The position numbers and the translations under genes are program-made. DNA of 12,570 nucleotides, taken from assembly GCA_026552835.1 (NCBI GenBank), contig JAPMTY010000123.1:1-12570 (forward strand). Direction: 5' to 3'. Below are positions 6,589 through 12,570 of the stretch, piece by piece (positions within the stretch are counted from its first letter, which is position 1; each line of letters starts with the position of its first letter). The notes beneath the pieces are model-generated. The model saw only the letters and a program-made list of their open reading frames with translations. It was not told where the DNA came from and searched no databases. This DNA is from Candidatus Methanoperedens sp. Its GTDB lineage: Archaea > Halobacteriota > Methanosarcinia > Methanosarcinales > Methanoperedenaceae.

Positions 6589-7065
6589 CTATTTGAACCC
6601 GTATAATGTGACTTCCATGTCGCCGTCTATGAGATAATCAAAATCAATTAATTTATCCCATCCCGCTTTCTCAAAAACGCCGCCGATGCACATCCCGAAA
6701 ATTTTCCTGTCGGGATGGCCCTCTGTAATTTCATCAATCATTTTCATTAACCCGTTGACATCCACTTCCATTTTCGGCATTGCCAGGCCGCCGAGAAGTA
6801 CGACCGTATCTGATAACGGGTTGGTTTTCTCTCCCAGTTGCATCCCATATTCGGTCATAACAACCCTTGCTGCCAGCTCTTTCCGCAGGTTCGGGATGAA
6901 TACCATCTCTTTTCCTGCATCACGTAAAACAAAGCCCAAAAGTTCGGCAAAAGGATTGCACCAGCCCGGGCATCCTATGAAGGTTATCTTTTCCCTTCCG
7001 CGCGCAAGTTTCCGGAACGCTGTGAGCATGCCGCCGATGCCTTCTGATTTTTCGATAGGTTTCAT
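6589..7065 (-). CDS. DUF2124-like archaeal protein
   Basis: This 158-residue soluble protein resembles the archaeal DUF2124 family, whose function is not known. It has an alternating alpha/beta pattern like a Rossmann or response-regulator fold: KITFIGCPGWCNPFAELLGF (26-45), MVFIPNL, VVLLGGLAMPKMEVDVNGL (88-106) and KIFGMCIGGVFEKAGWDKL (121-139). Cysteines C32, C36 (CPGWC) and C126 might pair or bind a metal. No ATP or nucleotide signature is complete. The start at ATG 7065 has GTGA a few bases upstream, and a TATA-like CTTATATC lies at 7097-7104, about 32 bases upstream on the minus strand. It lies just upstream of the CGGC gene on the same strand, giving a small neighbourhood of cysteine-rich proteins. 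Confidence 0.7.
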   Translation of the reverse strand: MKPIEKSEGIGGMLTAFRKLARGREKITFIGCPGWCNPFAELLGFVLRDAGKEMVFIPNLRKELAARVVMTEYGMQLGEKTNPLSDTVVLLGGLAMPKMEVDVNGLMKMIDEITEGHPDRKIFGMCIGGVFEKAGWDKLIDFDYLIDGDMEVTLYGFK

Positions 7066-7146
7066 GGAATCACACGGCTAAGGATTGTTGAAGTGGGATA
7101 TAAGGATTTATTAATCAATAGCAAAGCAAGAAACAGAAATATAATT

Positions 7147-7166
7147 AAAAAAAATAAAATAAAAAA
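7147..7166 (-). terminator. Oligo-T terminator after the DUF350 gene
   Basis: The plus strand is nearly pure A here, so the minus-strand transcript of the DUF350 gene meets several long T runs within 30 bases of its stop codon, as in archaeal intrinsic termination. No hairpin is needed or seen. Confidence 0.6.
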
Positions 7167-7172
7167 GGAAAA

Positions 7173-7679
7173 TTAAATCAGTGCAGCAGTTATTCCAGCC
7201 ACGCCTGACTGTATGATAACCGCCGTGGTGATTATTACACCAGCCATTTCCAGCGCTACAGCCACGTTTCCTTTCTTGAGTTCCTCGAACTCCTCGATGC
7301 CTTTGGTCAGCTTATCGAGAATGTTCAATGCAAGATATATCGCTGCGATTGCAAGCACGATTCCGAGTATTAACTGGAGTATGCCCATTCCGATTGCTAC
7401 TAAGCCGCCTGCTGACAGGATGCCACCGGCCGATGCCTGGGCTGCTTTAATGCCGCTGGATATTCCAGTAACGCCCGACTGCACCACGATGCCTATCGCA
7501 AAAAATACCGAAGCGACAAGAATTCCTATGGCAGTGTTGCCTTTTGCAAGTTCTTTTTGTTCATCGATTCCTTTAGTTATCTTGCCAAATACTGAAAAGC
7601 CGATATACAATGCAACGACTGCAAGTATAATGGAGATAACTAATTGTATAATCCCTACAACTGCATTTATTGGGTCCAT
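7173..7679 (-). CDS. Duplicated DUF350 membrane protein
   Basis: This 168-residue integral membrane protein of the DUF350 family has four predicted helices. It is a clear internal duplication: residues 9-77 (GIIQLVISIILAVVALYIGF... then KITKGIDEQKELAKGN and VVQSGVTGI) align with 99-167 (GILQLILGIVLAIAAIYLAL... then KLTKGIEEFEELKKGN and IIQSGVAGI). Each half has two helices joined by a charged loop holding the TKGI-E--ELAKGN/ELKKGN motif. The halves are linked by a Gly/Ala-rich stretch (78-98). The function is not established; DUF350 genes elsewhere sit near membrane-stress or potassium-channel-like genes. The ribosome site GAGGTG (7684-7689) is excellent, suggesting strong translation. A TATA box TTTTATAT lies about 50 bases upstream, and a short hairpin sits in the leader. 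It appears to be monocistronic. Confidence 0.85.
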   Translation of the reverse strand: MDPINAVVGIIQLVISIILAVVALYIGFSVFGKITKGIDEQKELAKGNTAIGILVASVFFAIGIVVQSGVTGISSGIKAAQASAGGILSAGGLVAIGMGILQLILGIVLAIAAIYLALNILDKLTKGIEEFEELKKGNVAVALEMAGVIITTAVIIQSGVAGITAALI

Positions 7680-7683
7680 AATT

Positions 7684-7738
7684 CACCTCACGCTTAAAAG
7701 CGTTAGCCTGTATAATGGCAATAGGGTCATATAAAATT
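7684..7738 (-). promoter_or_regulatory. DUF350 promoter, leader hairpin and ribosome site
   Basis: Reading the minus strand, a TATA element TTTTATAT (about 7729-7736) is followed by a leader. The leader contains ACGCTT/AAGCGT (7690-7703), a self-complementary 14-base element that directly abuts the ribosome site GAGGTG (7684-7689). Folding of this element could limit or time ribosome access, but it is short. Confidence 0.45.
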
Positions 7739-7749
7739 ATTGTGATACT

Positions 7750-7926
7750 TCAATCAAGAAGTTTCAGGGCTTTATTCGGGCAAGCTATAATGCAGCGCAT
7801 ACATTGCGTGCATCTATTGTAATCTATTCTTACAATGCCGTCGATACGCAAAAGAGCCCCCTCCTTGCACACGCCGTCGCACCTGCCGCATTTCATGCAT
7901 CCGATAACCGTTATCAAACCATTCAT
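7750..7926 (-). CDS. Small 2[4Fe-4S] ferredoxin, 58 residues
   Basis: This is a short electron carrier with two bacterial-type [4Fe-4S] cluster motifs. Reading from ATG 7926, the protein begins MNGLITVIGCMKCGRCDGVC. The first cysteines are C10-x2-C13-x2-C16-x3-C20; the second are C39-x2-C42-x2-C45-x3-C49-P, in RCTQCMRCIIACPNKAL. Both sets are complete, and the usual pseudo-twofold layout is kept with a short linker (KEGALLRIDGIVRIDYN). The first motif ends CK and not CP. At 58 residues it is within the range of clostridial-type ferredoxins. It is divergent from the winged-helix regulator and shares the 72-base intergenic region and palindrome with it. A TATA-like TATAAG lies about 27 bases upstream, so the leader is probably very short. 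The redox partner is not evident. Confidence 0.9.
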   Translation of the reverse strand: MNGLITVIGCMKCGRCDGVCKEGALLRIDGIVRIDYNRCTQCMRCIIACPNKALKLLD

Positions 7927-7939
7927 TGCACTTCACAAG

Positions 7940-7965
7940 CTATTTATGCTTATAAGTATAGATAG
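7940..7965. promoter_or_regulatory. 26-bp near-palindrome centred on TATA between divergent ferredoxin and regulator genes
   Basis: CTATTTATGC (7940-7949) and GTATAGATAG (7956-7965) are inverted copies that match at 8 of 10 positions, flanking the palindromic centre TTATAA (7950-7955). The site contains the TATA elements usable in both directions. A dimeric regulator bound here would control both the ferredoxin gene (minus) and the winged-helix gene (plus). Autoregulation by the adjacent regulator is inferred from this layout. Confidence 0.5.
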
Positions 7966-7998
7966 GTTTTGTCTAAATTGTGCAAAACAGAGGACATC

Positions 7999-8370
7999 AT
8001 GCCAAGATCTATTCCTGAAATGATAAGGGGGGACTTCAAATGCGAGGATATTGCAAAATGTATCCTGGGTCTTAAGAATATCGACATTGACGCTTATAAG
8101 GTGCTCGTCACAAATGGCCCGATGACAGCAGAACGTCTTGGTGAGCTTTTGAACAGGGAACGAAGTACGGCTTACAGGTCGCTGCAGAACCTGATGGTAT
8201 GTGGTCTTGTGTACCGTGAGACAAGAACAATCAGCGAGGGCGGCTATTATTACGATTATACCGCGCTTGACCCGTGCAAAATGAAAGAGAAAGTAGCAGG
8301 GAACATAGACGAATGGTATAATAAAATGAAAAAACTTGTCGGCAATATCGATAAAGAAATTATGAAATGA
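7999..8370 (+). CDS. Winged helix-turn-helix transcriptional regulator, TrmB/MarR-like
   Basis: This is a DNA-binding regulator. Start chosen at ATG 7999, with AGAGG 6 bases upstream; TTG codons at 7969 and 7978 would add 7-10 residues. The 123-residue protein has a winged-helix domain in about residues 28-90. The HTH is PMTAERLGELLNRERSTAYRSLQNLMVCGLVYRE (41-74) and the beta-wing is TISEGGYYYDYTAL. A C-terminal helix (94-121) probably mediates dimerisation. This is a TrmB/MarR-like arrangement without the sugar-binding domain of full TrmB. Four cysteines (15, 21, 68, 93) could permit redox or cluster sensing, which would suit its divergent ferredoxin neighbour; that is inference. Its TGA (8368-8370) directly abuts the stop of the convergent cobT-like gene, with no bases between. 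Confidence 0.85.
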   Translation: MPRSIPEMIRGDFKCEDIAKCILGLKNIDIDAYKVLVTNGPMTAERLGELLNRERSTAYRSLQNLMVCGLVYRETRTISEGGYYYDYTALDPCKMKEKVAGNIDEWYNKMKKLVGNIDKEIMK

Positions 8371-9396
8371 TTACACACCGAAAATACTGTCGCACACTTC
8401 TTCCACTTTCTCCCTGAACTCTTTTTGCGAAAAACCCATCATCGAAGCGGCGAACATTGCTCCACCGGCGCCCACTCCTTCTTTTACATCCCCTGTTTCA
8501 TACATCCGAAGCCCGGGGAACCTTGAATCACCAAATCCCGGGTCGGCGGCATAAGCTTTGTAACCCAGGATATCTGTCATTTCCCTGAAATTGGCGCTCG
8601 GGTCATCTGCAACATAATGGGTTGTTGCGATGGAAACATCATTTTTCAGGCCGAGATGTTTAATAATACTCAAAACCGAAACCATCTGCGTCCCGCCTGC
8701 AAGCACGGTCTTTGTCTCAAGCCCGTCCACAAGCCCGGCTGCCGCCGCCATCATGGGGTCGCCGATGCACCCGACCGCACGAAGCGGCTGGTTCCGTAAA
8801 CTGCCGAAGGATATCCCTGAATTCCTCATTCCTTCAGAGACTACCATATTCTTAATGCCAAGCGGGTTTTCCGGGAAACTGGATGAAACTTTCCCATCAT
8901 ACCCCAGGGCTTTCATCACTGCCATGGCAGTGGTTGTTCCACCTGGGACACTCTCGCCGATAATTACAAAATCCGAGAATTTTGAAAGCTTTTTTCCAAG
9001 AGCCCTGGATTTAGTGTAAATTTCAAGTGCATCCGCCACCGCATTTCCTTTCCTTATATCCCCGCCGGGTTGGGCGTTGAGATCGATAGTCGGTATTCTC
9101 GGGCGGACACGCAGCCCTGCGTTAATAAAAAGACACGGGATTTCAGTAAGGAGCATTGAAGCCCTTGTGATAACAGCAGGAGTAGGAGCCCCCGAAGGTG
9201 TCATTGCAGGCTCATTTATACTTATAGCGTTGCCTGTCTCAACGAGTTCGGCATCCGCTGCAGGGGTATAATCCGTAAGCTTCGGGGATTTTCCTGCTGC
9301 GGATATGTTCGGGATTTTAGCTGTCTCAGTATTGGCAAGAATGCACAGGAACAGGGGTTTTTCCGGACTGAAATCCGGATGAGGTTTAACCCACAT
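8371..9396 (-). CDS. cobT: CobT-like nicotinate-nucleotide phosphoribosyltransferase family protein (archaeal type)
   Basis: It belongs to the archaeal CobT family (TIGR00303/UPF0284 type), related to the enzyme that makes the alpha-ribotide of the lower base for cobalamin nucleotide-loop assembly. Archaeal members differ from bacterial CobT, so the exact base used is uncertain. Visible family segments are YTPAADAELV (43-52), FINAGLRVRPRIPTID (90-105), GESVPGGTTTAM (148-159), VGCIGDPMMAAAAG (208-221), AGGTQMVSVL (233-242) and KEGVGAGGAMFA (306-317), which carries the likely catalytic Glu. The 341 residues fit the family. It starts 5 bases after the dnaG stop, so it is the second gene of a dnaG-cobT operon and translation is probably coupled. 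Its product fits with the cbiMQO cobalt importer in corrinoid supply. Confidence 0.88.
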   Translation of the reverse strand: MWVKPHPDFSPEKPLFLCILANTETAKIPNISAAGKSPKLTDYTPAADAELVETGNAISINEPAMTPSGAPTPAVITRASMLLTEIPCLFINAGLRVRPRIPTIDLNAQPGGDIRKGNAVADALEIYTKSRALGKKLSKFSDFVIIGESVPGGTTTAMAVMKALGYDGKVSSSFPENPLGIKNMVVSEGMRNSGISFGSLRNQPLRAVGCIGDPMMAAAAGLVDGLETKTVLAGGTQMVSVLSIIKHLGLKNDVSIATTHYVADDPSANFREMTDILGYKAYAADPGFGDSRFPGLRMYETGDVKEGVGAGGAMFAASMMGFSQKEFREKVEEVCDSIFGV

Positions 9397-9401
9397 TTAC
9401 C

Positions 9402-10715
9402 TTATAGTTCACTTGAAGTTTCTATATGCATTGATGCAGGGCTTTTTACAAGATTACCCAATTTTGCGCCTATTAGAGTCTCAATCCCTTTTTCTGATGC
9501 AATATCCACAATGCGCTGGGTTATGACGCCATCGAATACCAGGCTTTTGACATTGCCGTTTATGTCCCTTAATGCATTTGCAAGATCGCGTACAGGCACT
9601 TCGCTTATGACGCTGTTCTGTTCATCTATCAAACGTGCGCTGAGCGTGCCGCTCAATTGGGTTATATGTTCCTGGAAAGGACTTTCTTTCCTGGCCTCTT
9701 TTTCCCTTTCTTCTCTGGGTTCTTCCCTCTGCCTGGGTCTTTCCATCTTTTCTGCCTCGGGAGCCTCGAATTCTGCAAGCTCTTCCTTGGCAGGTTTCAT
9801 TTCTATTTCTTCAGGGACTGAAGGTTCGCTCTTTCCTGTTATCTTTTTCCTTGTAGCTGCCATGATGGCAACTCTTCTCTTTTTGCCGACCTGGTAATAA
9901 TCAAGCCCCTGCTCAACAGGTATTTTCTGTCTTAGTGACTTGACAATTTCTTTCTGGACAAGTTCCTCAACGCCTTTCCCGTCCGGGGCGCGCGCAATGA
10001 AATCTATATCCGCGACCTGGAGCAGTTCCTTTATTATAAGTTCTCCGCCCCTGTCTCCATCTGTAAAAGCCGTGACTGTCTTTTTCTTGCATAAATCGAC
10101 TACAGCCTGCGGCACGTTTGTTCCGCCGACTGCAATAGAGTTCTTAATACCGTAACGCAGGAGGTTAAGCACATCAGCCCGTCCTTCAACTACTATTATG
10201 GCATCCGAATCAAGAACATTTGGTCCCATCGGGATGTTATCTTTGCCATACGTGGTCATCTCTTCAATCCTCACAGACTGCCTGACCTCATCAATGATTT
10301 CCTGGCTCTCAGGAAGCATTTCATCAAACATCGCCGTGAGAATCTGTTTTGCGCGGTCTACCACCTGTTTCCTTTTCGATGACCTCACATCCTCTATTTT
10401 TACTACGTTGATGTTTGAGATGCATGGCCCTATCCTGTCAATAGTTTCAAGACTGGCTCCAAGGACAGCGGTTTCTACCTTATCAAGGCTTGAAGGTATC
10501 TCGATTGTCCCGTTTGATTTACCCATGTTTGATTTTATATTGACCTCAAGCCGTCCGATCCTGCCGCTTTTTTGCAGTTCCCTCAGGTCAAGGTCAGCGC
10601 CTATTAGTCCTTCTGTCTGCCCGAAAATCGCCCCGACGACATCAGGTCTTTCTATAACTCCATCAGCTTTTATTATGGCATGAATGATATATTTTGTTGT
10701 ATCTGAATTTTGCAT
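9402..10715 (-). CDS. dnaG: Archaeal DnaG primase
   Basis: This archaeal DnaG makes RNA primers in vitro and is also a core-associated subunit of the archaeal RNA exosome, where it helps bind poly(A). The protein has 437 residues. The N-terminal archaeal domain (1-165) begins [35 protein letters not shown]. The TOPRIM domain (about 168-255) has the catalytic Glu in VVEGRAD (E177) and DGDRGG with D219 and D221. A highly charged Glu/Arg/Lys linker (about 295-345) carries [16 protein letters not shown]-terminal domain follows (about 348-437). All expected acidic residues are present. ATG 10715 is preceded by GGGAGGGT, a purine-rich ribosome site. The leader is about 88 bases long if the TATA at 10825-10834 is used, and it ends in the cobT-like gene's operon. 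Confidence 0.96.
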   Translation of the reverse strand: MQNSDTTKYIIHAIIKADGVIERPDVVGAIFGQTEGLIGADLDLRELQKSGRIGRLEVNIKSNMGKSNGTIEIPSSLDKVETAVLGASLETIDRIGPCISNINVVKIEDVRSSKRKQVVDRAKQILTAMFDEMLPESQEIIDEVRQSVRIEEMTTYGKDNIPMGPNVLDSDAIIVVEGRADVLNLLRYGIKNSIAVGGTNVPQAVVDLCKKKTVTAFTDGDRGGELIIKELLQVADIDFIARAPDGKGVEELVQKEIVKSLRQKIPVEQGLDYYQVGKKRRVAIMAATRKKITGKSEPSVPEEIEMKPAKEELAEFEAPEAEKMERPRQREEPREEREKEARKESPFQEHITQLSGTLSARLIDEQNSVISEVPVRDLANALRDINGNVKSLVFDGVITQRIVDIASEKGIETLIGAKLGNLVKSPASMHIETSSEL

Positions 10716-10794
10716 GTTTAGTACCCTCCCTAAGAATAGTGTTAGAAAAAGAATTTCACTGGTTTGAACTACGCTAACGTTTTTACTATCCTGA

Positions 10795-10834
10795 ACTAAT
10801 ATCGTCTATATTAGTCCCTGGACTCTTTATATTT
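10795..10834 (-). promoter_or_regulatory. dnaG operon promoter with perfect inverted repeat over the start site
   Basis: On the minus strand AAATATAAAG (10825-10834) is a good TATA box, predicting a start near 10803. Precisely there lies ACTAATAT-cgtct-ATATTAGT (10795-10815), a perfect 8-bp inverted repeat with a 5-base spacer. A bound dimer would block initiation, or the repeat would form a hairpin at the 5' end of the dnaG leader. Confidence 0.5.
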
Positions 10835-10870
10835 CTCAAACCGGAAATGACAAGTAACATTGAATATCAG

Positions 10871-10892
10871 GTCACAATTCATTGATTGTGAC
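10871..10892. repeat. Perfect inverted repeat GTCACAAT/ATTGTGAC
   Basis: Arms of 8 bp (10871-10878 and 10885-10892) are separated by 6 bases (tcattg). It lies about 40 bases upstream of the dnaG TATA box. It could be an activator site or a hairpin of a minus-strand transcript. No gene covers it. Confidence 0.6.
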
Positions 10893-10942
10893 TTCTGCGT
10901 GATCATTTATTATCTGAATCTAACTCTTTCTTGGATGATTAT

Positions 10943-10976
10943 TTGCATTGATGTTTTTCGTACCACATCAATGCAA
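10943..10976. repeat. Perfect 12-bp inverted repeat TTGCATTGATGT/ACATCAATGCAA
   Basis: The arms at 10943-10954 and 10965-10976 are separated by 10 bases. Twelve perfect pairs give a stable stem if transcribed. It lies in the 370-base gene-free gap between the bacterioferritin gene (stop at 11086) and dnaG. A TATA-like TTTTTAAAG on the minus strand (11000-11007) places a start near 10978, just at the base of the stem. Apart from the three inverted repeats and promoter elements, I see nothing else in the gap 10716-11085. Confidence 0.6.
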
Positions 10977-11042
10977 GTCATACTATAATTGCCGAATCAC
11001 TTTAAAAACCTTGTGGTTATCCCTATTGATATGATGAGGTGC

Positions 11043-11056
11043 AAAAAATAAAAATA
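11043..11056 (-). terminator. Oligo-T terminator after the bacterioferritin-like gene
   Basis: About 30 bases beyond the stop codon the minus strand reads two T runs (TTTTTATTTTTT core), a plausible archaeal terminator. Confidence 0.5.
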
Positions 11057-11085
11057 CGTTTTTCAGTTGGAACACCAAACAGCTA

Positions 11086-11496
11086 TTATTTCAACAGGAT
11101 CGTAAACGTATGTTTGTGTTCTTCCTCAGCCGTTAAAATCTCCTCAAACAACAATCGTGTGGTCGAGTCTCCTTTTTCTGATGCCATATCTATTATTTCT
11201 TTGTACATCCCGATAGCCTCGTTCTCTGCCCGGAGGTCGTTCTCAATCATCTCTTTCAGGGATTTGCCCACATCAATCGGCGTTGGTTTCGTGGTAGGAA
11301 TCCCGCCAAGATAAAAAAGCCTCTCTGCAATCTTCTCGGCATGTTTCATTTCTTCTATGGCAATATCTTCGAAAACATCTTTAATCTCAGGGCTTTTCAT
11401 GCCCAATGCCATAACATGCTGCCACATATACTGTACACTAACACCGATTTCCCTTGCAATCGCTTTATTTAATAACACTAACAATTCATCCGCCAT
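11086..11496 (-). CDS. Bacterioferritin-like iron-storage/ferroxidase protein
   Basis: This four-helix-bundle ferritin-like protein oxidises Fe(II) and stores iron, limiting Fenton damage. Start chosen at ATG 11496 (136 residues); a TTG at 11505 would add three. The ferroxidase ligands of bacterioferritin are all present: E16 (REIGVSVQY), E49 and H52 (IEEMKHAEK), E91 (DLRAENEA), and E124 and H127 (LTAEEEHKH). M50, at the position of the heme-ligating methionine of E. coli bacterioferritin, is kept. The protein is shorter than the usual 155-160 residues, so cage assembly is not certain and a rubrerythrin-like or Dps-like role is possible. A TATA element TTAAATAA (minus strand, 11524-11531) lies 27 bases before ATG 11496, and there is no ribosome site, so the transcript is probably leaderless. 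It is monocistronic. Confidence 0.88.
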   Translation of the reverse strand: MADELLVLLNKAIAREIGVSVQYMWQHVMALGMKSPEIKDVFEDIAIEEMKHAEKIAERLFYLGGIPTTKPTPIDVGKSLKEMIENDLRAENEAIGMYKEIIDMASEKGDSTTRLLFEEILTAEEEHKHTFTILLK

Positions 11497-11531
11497 AATT
11501 ATCAATAATTGTCTGCTTTGTTCTTATTTAA
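11496..11531 (-). promoter_or_regulatory. Leaderless promoter of the bacterioferritin-like gene
   Basis: The minus-strand TTAAATAA box (11524-11531) leaves 27 bases to ATG 11496. At the usual archaeal TATA-to-start distance, transcription would begin at or within a few bases of the ATG. No purine-rich ribosome site lies between. This also supports the ATG over the upstream TTG at 11505. Confidence 0.45.
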
Positions 11532-11553
11532 GGATTGGCTTTTTTCGATTTTC

Positions 11554-12546
11554 TTATTTTATTTCCATTCCTTTAACAAAGATCCCTTCATCCACAATCT
11601 CCCCGACAATCTTCCCCCCCATCATTTTTGAAACATCCTTCGCTTCGCTTTGCGGTACAACCACTACAAAACCCATCCCCATATTGAAGGTCTTGTACAT
11701 CTCAACATCTTCCACATCCCCTTCCTCCTGCAGGAACCTGAATACGGGCTGCGGCGGGAGCGGGTCTCTGATATCAAACCCGAGTTTTGTGATGCGGTGA
11801 AGTTTCATGAGGCCGCTTCCTGTTATGTGCGCCAGCCCGTGAATATCGAACTTTAGAGCCGCGTCTAGGATTTCCATGTAAATCCTTGTCGGGATCAAAA
11901 GCTCATCCCCGATAGTGGTATTTTTATTATACGGGAAAGCGTCCCGGTAAGAGCAGCCCGAGTCTTTTATAATCCTGCGGACAAGGGAATAACCATTGCT
12001 GTGCACGCCGTTTGAGGGAAGCCCGATTATGGCATCGCCGATTTCAATACGCTCACCTGTAATAATGCTCTCCTTCTTTACCATTCCAAGACATGTGCCT
12101 GCAAGGTCAAAACCTTTTATAACATCCGGAAGGGTCGCAGTTTCCCCACCTACTATGGTCATTCTTGAAATCTCCGCGCCTTTTGCAAGCCCTTCCCCTA
12201 TCTGCTTCATGATTTCATTATTGGGTTCATGGATAGCGATATAATCCACGAATGCAAGAGGCTCGATGCCCATTGCCAGAAGGTCGTTCACATTCATGGC
12301 GATGCAGTCAATGCCCACGGTATTCCATCTTTTCATCTCGTTTGCGATGAGGACTTTTGAACCCACGCCATCTGTGGTAAGCGCGAGGGCGTACTCCCCG
12401 AAATCTATGAGACCTGCATAATGACCCACATCTGTCAGGGGCGCTCCCAGTCCCTTTCGTTTATATACAAGTTGTTTTGCAAGGGCTGCTATTGCCCTGT
12501 TCTCCCTTTCAATATCAACGCCAGCCTGCGAATATGTTAAAGCCAT
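11554..12546 (-). CDS. purM: Phosphoribosylformylglycinamidine cyclo-ligase (AIR synthetase)
   Basis: It catalyses the ATP-dependent closure of FGAM to aminoimidazole ribotide, the fifth step of purine synthesis. Start chosen at ATG 12546, giving MALTYSQAGVDIERENRAI (330 residues, normal for the family); a TTG two codons upstream (12552) is the alternative. Family signs are YSQAGVDIE (5-13), LTTDGVGSK (56-64, ATP/substrate loop), GIDCIAMNVNDLLAMGIEPLAFVDYIA (78-104), IVGGETATLPDVI, GLPSNGVHSNGYSLVR, HITGSGLMKLHRI, and a C-terminal FNMGMGFVVVV segment. It appears complete at both ends. The promoter is probably in the 24 bases at the window edge or beyond it. It is separated from the bacterioferritin-like gene by 57 bases, with no T-rich terminator on its strand in between. 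Confidence 0.96.
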   Translation of the reverse strand: MALTYSQAGVDIERENRAIAALAKQLVYKRKGLGAPLTDVGHYAGLIDFGEYALALTTDGVGSKVLIANEMKRWNTVGIDCIAMNVNDLLAMGIEPLAFVDYIAIHEPNNEIMKQIGEGLAKGAEISRMTIVGGETATLPDVIKGFDLAGTCLGMVKKESIITGERIEIGDAIIGLPSNGVHSNGYSLVRRIIKDSGCSYRDAFPYNKNTTIGDELLIPTRIYMEILDAALKFDIHGLAHITGSGLMKLHRITKLGFDIRDPLPPQPVFRFLQEEGDVEDVEMYKTFNMGMGFVVVVPQSEAKDVSKMMGGKIVGEIVDEGIFVKGMEIK

Positions 12547-12570
12547 ATCCAACTCAATAAAAGTTATTGC

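Noticed and set aside
10895..10945. Possible C/D box RNA between the bacterioferritin gene and dnaG (GTGATCA, CTGA, GATGATT)
   Set aside because: The C box has a mismatch at a key position and no final D box follows.
1..12570. CRISPR array, insertion sequence, tRNA or rRNA
   Set aside because: No regularly spaced direct repeats, transposase reading frames, tRNA-like cloverleaf or rRNA sequence was seen on either strand by eye.

Overview
The window is a stretch of archaeal chromosome, most likely from a euryarchaeote near the Methanosarcinales (a Candidatus Methanoperedens-like lineage is possible, but this is inference). The archaeal signs are a DnaG-type primase with an internal TOPRIM domain, the archaeal form of the CobT family, a DUF2124-type protein, TATA boxes about 25 nt upstream of probable leaderless starts, and GGTG/GAGGTG ribosome sites. 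Gene density is high and most genes are housekeeping or cofactor genes.

Left part (1-1678): the 3' part of pyrI (aspartate carbamoyltransferase regulatory chain), a small charged coiled-coil protein, then an AT-rich gene for a one-helix membrane protein. A 300-base gene-free stretch follows. It holds an oligo-T terminator, a set of alternating GCATC/GATGC inverted repeats, and the cbiM promoter with an 11-bp-arm inverted repeat that looks like a metalloregulator operator.

Centre-left (1679-5713): a tightly packed cobalt/nickel ECF transporter operon, cbiM(N)-cbiQ-cbiO. The ATPase carries an extra C-terminal domain of about 165 residues that I do not recognise. A complete carbamate kinase (arcC) follows and shares carbamoyl phosphate with PyrI's pathway.

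Centre (5717-7926, minus strand): a run of small redox-flavoured proteins: a DUF1858-type CxxC protein, a PCP_red-CGGC fusion, a DUF2124-like protein, a duplicated DUF350 membrane protein, and a 58-residue two-cluster [4Fe-4S] ferredoxin. The ferredoxin is divergent from a Cys-containing winged-helix regulator (7999-8370, plus strand), with a 26-bp near-palindrome centred on TATA between them.

Right part (8371-12546, minus strand): cobT-like and dnaG form a two-gene operon (5-nt gap). Next come a 370-base gene-free stretch with three perfect inverted repeats, a bacterioferritin-like protein, and purM. Cobalt uptake (cbiMQO) and the CobT-like enzyme both serve corrinoid supply, as expected in an archaeon that depends on corrinoid methyl transfer.

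No mobile element, CRISPR array, tRNA or rRNA was seen. The most unusual material is non-coding (the repeats before cbiM and dnaG), together with the CbiO extension and the ferredoxin/regulator pair.
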